A stretch of DNA of 64,000 nt, taken from NCBI RefSeq assembly GCF_005281475.1, contig NZ_CP040106.1, forward strand, positions 1,555,501-1,619,500, read 5' to 3'. This stretch comes from Echinicola rosea (GTDB taxonomy: Bacteria; Bacteroidota; Bacteroidia; Cytophagales; Cyclobacteriaceae). Shown piece by piece: positions 52,619 to 60,704 of the stretch; position 1 is the first letter of the stretch, and every line of letters begins with the position of its first letter. Made by a program: the position numbers and the translations under genes. The notes below the pieces were generated by a model. It was not told the DNA's origin, searched no databases, and was given only the letters and a program-made list of their open reading frames with translations.

Positions 52619-55081
52619 TCAGTCCAAATAATAAACCCGTTTTACACGGCTGCTGATATTGGTAAGAAGCTCATAAGGAATGGTGCCAATGGCGGCAGCT
52701 TGTTCTTTTAGCGAAAGCCCTGCTCCATAAATGATGACTTCGTCACCCTCATGGACATCCATACCGGTGACATCGATCATGGTCATGTCCATACAGATAT
52801 TTCCGATGACAGGTGCTTTTTGGCCATGTATGATTACTTTGCCGATGCCATTGCTGAACCTCCTGTCATATCCATCAGCATAGCCAATGGCGATGGTGGC
52901 GATTTTGCCGTCATGGTTCATGGTGCCTTTGCGACTATAGCCGACTGTTTCGCCTTTTTTAAGAAGTTTGATTTGGGAAATGGTCGTTTTAAGAACACTT
53001 ACTGGCTGGAGGGCATTTTCATGGAGACCGTTTACTTCTACCCCATACAGTCCAATGCCTAGTCTGACCATGTCCATTTGAAATTCCGGGTACCGCACGA
53101 TCCCGGCAGAATTGAGGGCGTGCATCAAAGGACGATACCCTAGAAAAGACTGTATGGAAGAACACATGGATTGGAATAGGGATAGCTGCCGCATGGAATA
53201 GGTTTCGTGTGCAGCATCATCTGCCCCTGCCAGGTGGGTGTATAGGCTTGCTATTCTCAGTTCTGGATAACGATGGGTCAGGGAACGGAGCTCCTCCAGG
53301 TCCTCTTCTCCAAATCCCAACCGGTGCATCCCTGTGTCTAAGTCCAAGTGAACGCTGATAGCGTTGTTGTTTGACCGGCAGTATTCGCCGAGCTGGCGAA
53401 AAAAGGACAAGCTATAGACCACTGGTTCCAGACGATGCTTGATCAGGTTACCAAAGGAATCCTGGACAGGATTGAGGACCATGACAGGCAGGGTTATTTT
53501 TTCATTTCGTAAGCTTACCCCTTCATCCGTATAGGCCACTGCCAGGTAATTGGCATTTAGCTGCTCCAGGTGATGGGCGATTTCGGTAGCCCCACCTCCA
53601 TATGCAAAGGCTTTTACCATGATCATGGTTTTGGTGGTGGGTTTTAGGAGGCTTTTGTAAAAAGTAAAATTCTTTCTCAGGGCATTCAGGTTGATCTCTA
53701 GCACTGTGCCATGAATTCGCTCTTGAAGCGCGTCAACTATGCGCTCAAACTGGAAGACCCTGGCTCCTTTGACCAAGATAAGGTCATCTTGGAATGATAG
53801 TCCAGGGAAGTCCTCCAGAAAATGGGCGGTGTCACGGTAGAAATAGACTTCACATGGGGGGGCGGATTTTAGCCGGTGGATGTCTGTACCCACAGCGATG
53901 AGCATATCCAGCTGGTAATGGCGTATCAGTGCATTGACATGACTGTAAACGGAGCCTTTGTCCCCTGCTTGGAGCAGGTCCGATAGAATGAGGATTTTTC
54001 GTTTTTTGGGACGTTGGCTGTTCATGAACTCCAAGGCGATATCAAGCCCCGCCAGGTCATTGTTGTAGGTATCATCGATGATCAGGCATTGGTGGATGCC
54101 TGATTTGAGGGTCAACCGCATCTCCACAGTATCCAGTTCCTGAATGGACTGTTGGATCTGGGGCTCTGAAAGTCCCAAGACCAGCGATGCGACGATCGTG
54201 TGGCGGAGGTTTTCCAGCGAAGCTTCGTCAGTGAAGCGACTGTGGAAGGTGTAGAGGCCAAGGTCTGATTTGATCAGGGTGATTTTGCTGCCTTCCTTTT
54301 CTTTTTTGATGGATAGGGTGTAGTCTCCACCAGGCTGTTCAGACCAGGCCACCAACTTGTCGGCAGGATACAGGTTTTGTAAAGACTGGTGGATGGCCTC
54401 ATGGTCTTTCCGGTAAATGATCAGTTGTGCATCTTTAAAGAGCCGGAGTTTTTCGTTGAGCTTCTCCTTTTGATCGGAAAAGCCTTCTGCATGTGCGGTG
54501 CCGATATTGGTCATAATGCCGATATTCGGCTGGATGATGGCTTGGAGTTTGGCCATCTCGTCAGGTTGGGAAATTCCCGCCTCTATGATGGCTGCTTTGT
54601 GATGCCGCTCGATGCCGAAAACGGATAATGGGACGCCTGTCTGGCTGTTGTAGCTTTTAGGACTTTTGGTGATGTCAAAGTGGTTTGCCAATATTTGGCC
54701 AAGCCACTCTTTGAGGATGGTTTTGCCGTTACTACCTGTGATGCCCACTACAATGCCCTCATATTGAAGCCTGTTCCACGTCGCCAAGTCCTGCAAGGCT
54801 TCCGTGGTGCTTTTGACCCTGATCACAGTGCTATTAGGAATGTGGGTATCCGTGTCTTCATGCTGTACGACAAAGATCCGAACCCCTTTTGTATATGCGT
54901 CTGCAATATAGTCATGCCCGTCCACCTTGAAGCCTTTTAGTGCAACAAAAAGGGTCTGATCACCATGGATGATTTTTCGGGAATCTGTGCTGATGTAGTT
55001 TATCGAGGAAAGCGGTCCTTGCTGAAGGATTTCTCCTCGAGTGATGTGAAGTAGTTCGTTGGGCGTTAAGGTATTTACCAT
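52619..55081 (-). CDS. Fused MurF ligase / alanine racemase
   Basis: One 820-residue chain. Residues about 1-455 are MurF, which adds D-Ala-D-Ala to UDP-MurNAc-tripeptide: ATP loop GITGSNGKT (113-121), EAGISQPDEM and the C-terminal VKGARVFQFERIV. Residues about 458-820 are a PLP alanine racemase: cofactor lysine Lys490 in MVKAFAYGGGAT, LYTHLAGAD, and the C-terminal barrel IGNICMDMTMIDVT. The fusion is known in Bacteroidota and puts D-alanine production and use in one protein. The family PLP loop VKADAYGHG reads VKAFAYGGG. Convergent with wecB. Confidence 0.95.
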   Translation of the reverse strand: MVNTLTPNELLHITRGEILQQGPLSSINYISTDSRKIIHGDQTLFVALKGFKVDGHDYIADAYTKGVRIFVVQHEDTDTHIPNSTVIRVKSTTEALQDLATWNRLQYEGIVVGITGSNGKTILKEWLGQILANHFDITKSPKSYNSQTGVPLSVFGIERHHKAAIIEAGISQPDEMAKLQAIIQPNIGIMTNIGTAHAEGFSDQKEKLNEKLRLFKDAQLIIYRKDHEAIHQSLQNLYPADKLVAWSEQPGGDYTLSIKKEKEGSKITLIKSDLGLYTFHSRFTDEASLENLRHTIVASLVLGLSEPQIQQSIQELDTVEMRLTLKSGIHQCLIIDDTYNNDLAGLDIALEFMNSQRPKKRKILILSDLLQAGDKGSVYSHVNALIRHYQLDMLIAVGTDIHRLKSAPPCEVYFYRDTAHFLEDFPGLSFQDDLILVKGARVFQFERIVDALQERIHGTVLEINLNALRKNFTFYKSLLKPTTKTMIMVKAFAYGGGATEIAHHLEQLNANYLAVAYTDEGVSLRNEKITLPVMVLNPVQDSFGNLIKHRLEPVVYSLSFFRQLGEYCRSNNNAISVHLDLDTGMHRLGFGEEDLEELRSLTHRYPELRIASLYTHLAGADDAAHETYSMRQLSLFQSMCSSIQSFLGYRPLMHALNSAGIVRYPEFQMDMVRLGIGLYGVEVNGLHENALQPVSVLKTTISQIKLLKKGETVGYSRKGTMNHDGKIATIAIGYADGYDRRFSNGIGKVIIHGQKAPVIGNICMDMTMIDVTGMDVHEGDEVIIYGAGLSLKEQAAAIGTIPYELLTNISSRVKRVYYLD

Positions 55082-55115
55082 GGTTTAAAAGACGAGGGTG
55101 ATCGTCAACTGGGTT

Positions 55116-55451
55116 TTAAGAAAGTTTTGCTCCGTTCGGAATTGGCAGATCTACGGTGGCCAGTGCGACATGGCCATGCTCGTCATGGAAGCCGGTGACC
55201 AGTACTTCTGACATGATGTTGGCGATTTGTTTCGGAGGAAAATTGCAAATGCATATTACCTGCTTTCCTATTATGGCTTCAGGAGAATAGTTTTCTGTAA
55301 TTTGCGCGGAGGATTTTTTGATCCCTAAATCACCCAAATCTACCTGCAATTTATAGGCTGGTCTTCTCGCTTCCTTGAAGTTTTCAGCACTGATGATGGT
55401 CCCAATCCTGATATCAACCTTTTGAAAATCAGGTAACTGAATTGTTTGCAT
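55116..55451 (-). CDS. csaA: CsaA-type tRNA-binding/chaperone protein
   Basis: A 111-residue OB-fold protein of the EMAP/tRNA-binding class: [28 protein letters not shown] at the start (quoted in part as [14 protein letters not shown]), SSAQITENY in the middle and [22 protein letters not shown] near the end. These are hallmarks of CsaA, described as an export-related chaperone in Bacillus. It precedes murF-alr by 34 bases on the same strand. The -33 element of a plus-strand promoter for the next gene overlaps its start codon region. Confidence 0.93.
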   Translation of the reverse strand: MQTIQLPDFQKVDIRIGTIISAENFKEARRPAYKLQVDLGDLGIKKSSAQITENYSPEAIIGKQVICICNFPPKQIANIMSEVLVTGFHDEHGHVALATVDLPIPNGAKLS

Positions 55452-55475
55452 ATTATCTAATTATTTGTATATTTG
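55445..55475 (+). promoter_or_regulatory. Promoter for the small exported protein
   Basis: TTTG (55445-55448), 19 bases, TATATTTG (55468-55475): an exact Bacteroidota promoter. It overlaps the csaA start region on the other strand, so the divergent genes share this 77-bp interval. Confidence 0.7.
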
Positions 55476-55528
55476 AAAACCTCGAACTCTTTGAGAATAA
55501 TAAAATATTGTTATAATTATATTTTACA

Positions 55529-55882
55529 ATGTTCAAAGCTAACCAAATTCTATCTAATTACTGCAAGGTTATCCTTTTGGGGATAGGTTTCGTGGTTTTT
55601 TATTCCTCAGAGGTTAGTGCGCAAGAGGTGAGGGACTGTGATCGTGATCGGCATTTTGAGGAGGAGCCTGGATCACACGAAAGTGAATTTGCTGAGGCTC
55701 CTTTTGAAGAATATAAACCTGAGAAAGTGACTTCCTCCAAACCAGCCAAATCCTCTGTTAAGGAGAGAAAAGATAATCCAATCTATAAAGCTGGTGGTGA
55801 GCAGGAAGCAAAAAAAGAAGAAATGTCCACCTTGTCATTCAACCTTTTTCTATACATCGTGGATCGATTTAAAGAAGACTAA
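55529..55882 (+). CDS. Small exported protein of unknown function
   Basis: A 117-residue protein with an N-terminal hydrophobic signal (KVILLGIGFVVFYSSEVSAQ, cleavage likely after SAQ or SA). The mature part is very polar and charged (DRDRHFEEEPGSHESEF, then Lys/Ser-rich, then KKEE) with a hydrophobic end LSFNLFLYIVDRFKED. No domain is recognised. It has its own well-formed promoter and terminator, which argues for a real gene. Confidence 0.72.
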   Translation: MFKANQILSNYCKVILLGIGFVVFYSSEVSAQEVRDCDRDRHFEEEPGSHESEFAEAPFEEYKPEKVTSSKPAKSSVKERKDNPIYKAGGEQEAKKEEMSTLSFNLFLYIVDRFKED

Positions 55883-55920
55883 AAAAAGAACCCATTTTAC
55901 AATTAACAATAACCCAAGGA

Positions 55921-55952
55921 AAGGAGGCTTTAATCGGCCTCCTTGCTTTTTT
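55921..55952 (+). terminator. Terminator of the small exported protein gene
   Basis: AAGGAGGC (55921-55928) pairs with GCCTCCTT (55937-55944), followed by GC and seven T. Confidence 0.88.
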
Positions 55953-55970
55953 TATGTCATTACCATCTTT

Positions 55971-56097
55971 AACCCGCATTATGCATTAGCCTATCTATTC
56001 CGAGCTGATCCGCCGCGGCGGATGATTCAATCTCCAAACAGCCTGATTTTCTTGTAGTTTCAGCTCTCATTACGATTCCTAATGCATAAAACGGGTT
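55971..56097. mobile_element. Palindromic MITE-like element, copy 2 (internally deleted)
   Basis: Same termini as copy 1 (AACCCGCATTATGCATTAG left, CTAATGCATAAAACGGGTT right) and the same right arm, from GATTCAATCTCC to the end, with very few differences. The inner left arm of copy 1 is missing and is replaced by ATCCGCCGCGGCGGAT, a perfect 16-base palindrome. The element is 127 bases long and flanked by TTTAA-like sequence on both sides. Confidence 0.85.
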
Positions 56098-56604
56098 TAA
56101 TTTGGATCAAGCCCTATTTCGGATCAAGCAAAACAGTTGAGGGCTGCGAGTTTACTTAATGTAAAAACCACCGATACATATAAATGCCACAACGTCCCAA
56201 AGGCACCAAGTGCATGTTGGGCCTGCATTGAAAGATTACACTCGAAAGCTAGCCCCAGAGGAGCGACATGTTCATAGCCATGGATGAAGCGTGTGGTAAA
56301 TTGTCCATCCAACGTTTTCAGTTTAAGTTGCATTTTTCCTCCTATTCCCCACAAATTCCCGCTAAAACGCATTCGTGCGGATGGAGGAAGCCCATCGTTT
56401 TAACGGCATGAAATTTTCTTTCATAAGACCATGTCAACATTTGTCCCCCCAAGAAATATTGCTTGATCCCATATTTCTTGAGGCATCACTGAAAGGAGGC
56501 ATTACAAATGTCTTTCTCAGCAGTTCGCATTTCAAATGCGGAACTAGAGAAGTAATTAGAATGATGCGGAACCAATGTTGTTGCTTCAAGCGAATTAAAA
56601 AAGT
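56098..56604. other. Non-coding stretch with repeat hairpins
   Basis: No credible gene. It holds a perfect 10-bp hairpin CAAGAAATAT/ATATTTCTTG (56450-56459, 56471-56480), whose left half is shared with 11677-11696, and two hairpins of the CATT-NCA-AATG type: GGCATT-ACA-AATGTC (about 56498-56512) and AGTTCGCATT-TCA-AATGCGGAACT (about 56522-56545, one bulge). Confidence 0.55.
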
Positions 56605-56647
56605 AAAGGCCACAAAATCCCATTTGCGTTTGGGCTTTGTGGCCTTT
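56598..56647 (-). terminator. Terminator of the M1 peptidase gene
   Basis: AAAGGCCACAAA (56605-56616) pairs with TTTGTGGCCTTT (56636-56647); an inner CCCA/TGGG pairing extends the stem. T-rich sequence follows on the minus strand. Confidence 0.8.
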
Positions 56648-56675
56648 TATGTCACATTAAAGTGGCATAAAGCGA

Positions 56676-59006
56676 TTATTTGTTTTTTTTGGCTTCCTTC
56701 ATAGGGTTGCTGCCGCTAGCTGCTCCACGAGGACCGCTTTCTCTCTTGAAGAGTTCAAATCGTGAAGGGATATTTCTTCTTGGGAAATAATTGTTTTCCT
56801 CGTCGATATCGGCAGTTTCCCGGTAAGGGTCCAAGACGATGCTTTCCACTTCCTTTTTGGTCGGGAAGACTTTGGTTACTTCTGATTCATTTTTTCTCCA
56901 AATGTAGGCTGGTATTCGCTGTACTTCAGAAGATCCGTCTGTATAATTAAACTGGATGATCAGTGGCATGACCAATCCTCCAATATTTTTAAAGGTCAGT
57001 TCATAATAGTTTAGCCCACTGTTAAAGAGTTCGGTTTCTTTTTCATTTAAGCTGGAAACAAAATCCTTATAAGCCTTTTCATTATTTGGGCTTACCGAGA
57101 ATTTGTCGTAGCTACTGTAGAAGTCTCTGGTGGAAGGATCTCTTTCCAACACCGTTTCCGGGACATCCTTTTCGTTTCTGGTTTTGGTCAGATAACTTTC
57201 ATGTTTTTCGTATTCCGCTGCTTCTGCTTCTTTCTTTTCAGTTGGGGTACGGTTGTCCAGTTTGTACCACTGTACGTCTGCCAAGGAAATATCCACAGGC
57301 TCAGTGCCAAAGAACCAGCCCCTCCAAAACCAATCCAAATCTACACCAGAGGCATCTTCCATGGTTCGGAAGAAGTCAGCCGGAGTAGGATGTTTGAATT
57401 TCCAACGCTGTGCATACTGCTTAAAGGCAAAGTCAAATAAGTCCCGCCCCATTACTGTTTCTCTCAGGATATTCAGCGCCGTTGCAGGTTTGGCATAAGC
57501 ATTGGCACCAAACTGAATGATATTTTCAGAATTGGTCATAATAGGCTCAAGGTACTGCTTTTCGCCCTTCATATAATCGACGATCTTGTGGGCAGGGCCT
57601 CTTCTGGATGGATAATTACGGTCCCATTCTTGTTCTGCAAGAAATTGCATGAAGGTATTGAGTCCTTCGTCCATCCATGTCCACTGGCGCTCGTCAGAAT
57701 TGACGATCATCGGGAAGAAATTATGGCCTACTTCGTGGATGATGACGGAGATCATGCCATTTTTAATGGCTTCAGAATAAGTTCCATCCTTATCAGGGCG
57801 GCCATAGTTAAAGCAGATCATGGGGTATTCCATCCCGTTCGAAGCTTCTACGGAAATGGCTGTCGGGTATGGATAGTCAAATGTTCTGGAAGAATAGGAC
57901 TTTAGGGTATGCGCCACCACACGTGTCGAATATTGTTCGTAGAGCGGATTGGCCTCCTTGGCATAGTATGACATGGCCATGACATTTTTATTGCCGACAT
58001 CTACTGCCATGGCGTCCCAGATAAACTTACGCGAGGAGGTCCATGCGAAGTCCCTTACATTCTCAGCTTCGAACACCCAGGTTTTGGTGTCAGAAGCTTT
58101 TCCTTTTTCGAGTTTCTCCGCTTCATTCTGAGTACGGATGATCACAGGCTTGTCAAACGTCTCTTTTGCCTGGTTCCAGCGGTCCAGTTCGGTGTCGTTC
58201 AGTACTTCTTCTGGATTTTGGAGTACACCAGTGGCGCCCACCATATGATCAGCAGGTACGGTGATGCTCACTTTGTAATTTCCAAAGGTAAGGGCGAATT
58301 CCCCGCTGCCATAGAATTGTTTGTTTTGCCAACCTTGGAAGTCAGAATATACCGCCATTCTAGGAAACCACTCCGCCATGGTATAGAGGTAGTTACCGTC
58401 TTCTTCAAAGTATTCGTAGCCGGGCCGACCTCCGATGAAGCTGGTTCTGTCGTGGATGTTAAAACTCCAGTCCACGGTAAATTCTACCTGTTCCCCAGCT
58501 TTAAGGGGATCGGGGAGATCTACGCGCATCATGGTTTTGTTGATGGCTACGGGAATGTCATTGCCTTGGGCATCCTTTACACTGTGGATTTTGTAGCCCA
58601 AATCCAGGTCGTGCCATAGGATGGATTCCAACTGGCGCATGGACATTTTGTCGTAGATTTTGCTGGTCGAAGCCTTGTGGCTGTCGGAGTCTTTTGCCCG
58701 TTGGTTTTGGTCCAGCTGGATCCAGATATAGCTAAGGACATCAGGGGAATTGTTGATATAAGTGACGGTCTCCGTGCCTTTGATGGTTTGGTTTTCGTCA
58801 TCTAGCTCCACGCTTATGTCATAATTGGCTTGCTGCTGCCAGTACAAGTGACCAGGTGCACCAGAGGCTGTTCTATAGACGTTTGGAGAGCGCAGCATTG
58901 GACCGAGTTGTTCGAATCGCTCAGCGTGGTTTTGCTCGCTTTGCTGGGCCATCCCGTGGGAGGAAATCGCCAAGGAGACAGCAAGGAAGTAAACAAATCT
59001 TTTCAT
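56676..59006 (-). CDS. Secreted M1 family zinc metallopeptidase
   Basis: A 776-residue aminopeptidase-like protein with a signal peptide (about 1-20, ending GMAQ). The catalytic zinc site is HEVGH (424-428) with the third ligand Glu447 in WTWMDEGLN. The substrate-binding GAMEN motif appears as NGMEY (about 390-394), a change seen in atypical M1 members. The C-terminal third has a charged KKEAEAAEYEKHESYL linker and ends KEAKKNK. It may act in the periplasm or on the surface as an aminopeptidase, though the altered exopeptidase motif leaves this open. HupE- and DUF6702-type genes lie next to it. Confidence 0.93.
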   Translation of the reverse strand: MKRFVYFLAVSLAISSHGMAQQSEQNHAERFEQLGPMLRSPNVYRTASGAPGHLYWQQQANYDISVELDDENQTIKGTETVTYINNSPDVLSYIWIQLDQNQRAKDSDSHKASTSKIYDKMSMRQLESILWHDLDLGYKIHSVKDAQGNDIPVAINKTMMRVDLPDPLKAGEQVEFTVDWSFNIHDRTSFIGGRPGYEYFEEDGNYLYTMAEWFPRMAVYSDFQGWQNKQFYGSGEFALTFGNYKVSITVPADHMVGATGVLQNPEEVLNDTELDRWNQAKETFDKPVIIRTQNEAEKLEKGKASDTKTWVFEAENVRDFAWTSSRKFIWDAMAVDVGNKNVMAMSYYAKEANPLYEQYSTRVVAHTLKSYSSRTFDYPYPTAISVEASNGMEYPMICFNYGRPDKDGTYSEAIKNGMISVIIHEVGHNFFPMIVNSDERQWTWMDEGLNTFMQFLAEQEWDRNYPSRRGPAHKIVDYMKGEKQYLEPIMTNSENIIQFGANAYAKPATALNILRETVMGRDLFDFAFKQYAQRWKFKHPTPADFFRTMEDASGVDLDWFWRGWFFGTEPVDISLADVQWYKLDNRTPTEKKEAEAAEYEKHESYLTKTRNEKDVPETVLERDPSTRDFYSSYDKFSVSPNNEKAYKDFVSSLNEKETELFNSGLNYYELTFKNIGGLVMPLIIQFNYTDGSSEVQRIPAYIWRKNESEVTKVFPTKKEVESIVLDPYRETADIDEENNYFPRRNIPSRFELFKRESGPRGAASGSNPMKEAKKNK

Positions 59007-59207
59007 ATCTCTTATATATCGGGTTTTGAGGTTATGGTTGGACGACTGTGCAATTGTATGATCGTTTGATTGTCATGTGTCCTTGGCTCCGCAAGATTGG
59101 CAGTCCGCACCAGTGGTTGCGGGAAAGCAGCGTTATTTGCAACCAACTCCACCATGCGGCGGTTCCACAATCCAACAGTTTTCCATTTCAACTGGCCATT
59201 TCATACG

Positions 59208-59789
59208 TTACCAATAAACTTTATCCAATATCATCATGATGGACATTCCCAGCACTATAGAGGAAATGACCAGCGCCCATTCCTTTCGGTTAGTGCCAAA
59301 TATACCAATCGTAATCGAAGAAATCACAATGAAAATGCCCACGATGATGAGTTGGCCGGCCTCAAGACCAAGGTTAAAGGCTAGCAATGGCTCCCATATG
59401 GAGTTTTCTCTGCCCAATAGGGAACGCAGGTAATTCGAAAACCCCAGGCCATGGATAAGCCCAAAGAACAAAGCAAAGGCATAATTGGCTTGGATGCCAC
59501 TTCCGCTGGAAGGCCGTGGCTTGAGAATATTGAAGAAAGCGGTAACCGCTATGGTCACTGGTATCAGGAATTCGATCAAGTTGGAATTTACACTGAAAAT
59601 CCTGAGCGTGGCCAGCGCTAAGGTGATGGAATGACCAATGGTAAAGGCCGTTACCAGCACGAGGATCTTTTTCCAATCACGAAGCAAATAGATGGCACAT
59701 AGGGCAATCACAAATAAAATGTGATCAAAACCATTAAGGTCAAGAATGTGTTCAATACCGAGTTTGAAATAAGCTTGAAACTGACTCAT
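59208..59789 (-). CDS. HupE/UreJ family membrane protein
   Basis: A 193-residue inner-membrane protein with about six hydrophobic segments. The family signature is FKLGIEHILDLNGFDHILFVIALC (quoted in part as GIEHILDLNGFDHILF) near the N-terminus, FTIGHSITLAL, and FGLIHGLGFSNYL in the middle; the histidines are the probable metal-binding sites. I chose the ATG at 59789 (MSQFQAYFKLGIEHI). HupE/UreJ proteins import nickel or cobalt; no nickel enzyme is adjacent. In Bacteroidota it is commonly next to M1 peptidase and DUF6702 genes, as here. Confidence 0.87.
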   Translation of the reverse strand: MSQFQAYFKLGIEHILDLNGFDHILFVIALCAIYLLRDWKKILVLVTAFTIGHSITLALATLRIFSVNSNLIEFLIPVTIAVTAFFNILKPRPSSGSGIQANYAFALFFGLIHGLGFSNYLRSLLGRENSIWEPLLAFNLGLEAGQLIIVGIFIVISSITIGIFGTNRKEWALVISSIVLGMSIMMILDKVYW

Positions 59790-59964
59790 GTAATAATGTT
59801 TGTTTGCCCTTTTTACACCGAATGCACTTTGCAATGACCCAATAGCTTCAAGAGGGATCATCTAGGCAGGTAAAAAGGCTTGGGTGTTGTTTTAATTTGG
59901 GTTTGGAAAAACTGGTTGTAATATTAATGTTAAATTCGCATAAAAAATAACAATCAAAGCTTAA

Positions 59965-60453
59965 ATGTTGTACAATTATATATTTTCCATAATAATAGGA
60001 TGGATGGCATATTTGCATCCATTTTATATAAGTGTTACGGATATCAACTACAATGAAAATTCCCAAAGCTTGGAAATCGCCCAGAAAATTTTCTGGGATG
60101 ATCTCGAAGTGGCTTTGGGCAATTTAGCGGGTAGATCAGTGGATTTTATGCATCCCGATGACCCGGAAGCATTGTCTTCAATGATCGAATCTTATTTATT
60201 AAAAAACAATCAGATTTCCGTCAATGGGAAAAAAGCGGAGCTGCAGTATTTAGGCTTTGAAGTGGAGGAGGATGCAGCTTGGTTTTATTTGGAGGCAAAG
60301 GGAGTCAGCAAACCTACCAAAGTGAAAATTTCCAATGAAATTTTGATCAGGGACTATCCCGACCAGCGGAATATGGTGAATTTTTATGTGGATGATGTGC
60401 CAAAGACTTTAATCCTCTATGAGGATAATGAAAGCGGCAGCTTGGAGTTTTGA
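59965..60453 (+). CDS. DUF6702 family protein
   Basis: A 162-residue protein with an N-terminal hydrophobic segment (about 5-18, IFSIIIGWMAYLHPFYIS) that is probably an export signal or anchor. The following HPFYISVTDINYNENSQSLEIAQKIFWDDLE is the DUF6702 start (quoted in part as HPFYISVTDINYNE). The rest is an alternating beta pattern ending DDVPKTLILYEDNESGSLEF. Function unknown. It is divergent from the HupE gene; such proteins often accompany HupE and M1 peptidases in this phylum, which hints at a shared metal-related role (inference). Confidence 0.85.
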   Translation: MLYNYIFSIIIGWMAYLHPFYISVTDINYNENSQSLEIAQKIFWDDLEVALGNLAGRSVDFMHPDDPEALSSMIESYLLKNNQISVNGKKAELQYLGFEVEEDAAWFYLEAKGVSKPTKVKISNEILIRDYPDQRNMVNFYVDDVPKTLILYEDNESGSLEF

Positions 60454-60575
60454 TGTTGGTTTGGGAGGTAGTGGAAGTGCGGGAATGTCCATGCGGCGCT
60501 CACTGCTCATATCCCTCCTCTCATCATTCGTTTTATAATAGCTTCGGACAGGCTCAGAATGGGATTCAGGGATAG

Positions 60576-60636
60576 CTTAATTGAGTCAGCGACTCAAAAC
60601 TTGCCAGTGCTTGGGCAGAGAACTAGCACAACCCGG
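60576..60636 (-). repeat. Dispersed palindromic repeat, copy 2
   Basis: Reverse complement of the block at 3123-3184, including the hairpin TTGAGTC-AGC-GACTCAA (60581-60597) and the CCGGGTTGTGC end. It lies between the DUF6702 and aldehyde dehydrogenase genes. Confidence 0.8.
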
Positions 60637-60704
60637 AGGCCGGCAAAACCCAGCATTTGTTAAATTTTGTCTTAAGACTCGCTACTCATATCTCACCTCT
60701 CAAT

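Noticed and set aside
56124..56372. An 82-codon minus-strand frame after the MITE copy
   Set aside because: No recognisable domain, sits in an intergenic region dense with hairpins; probably chance.
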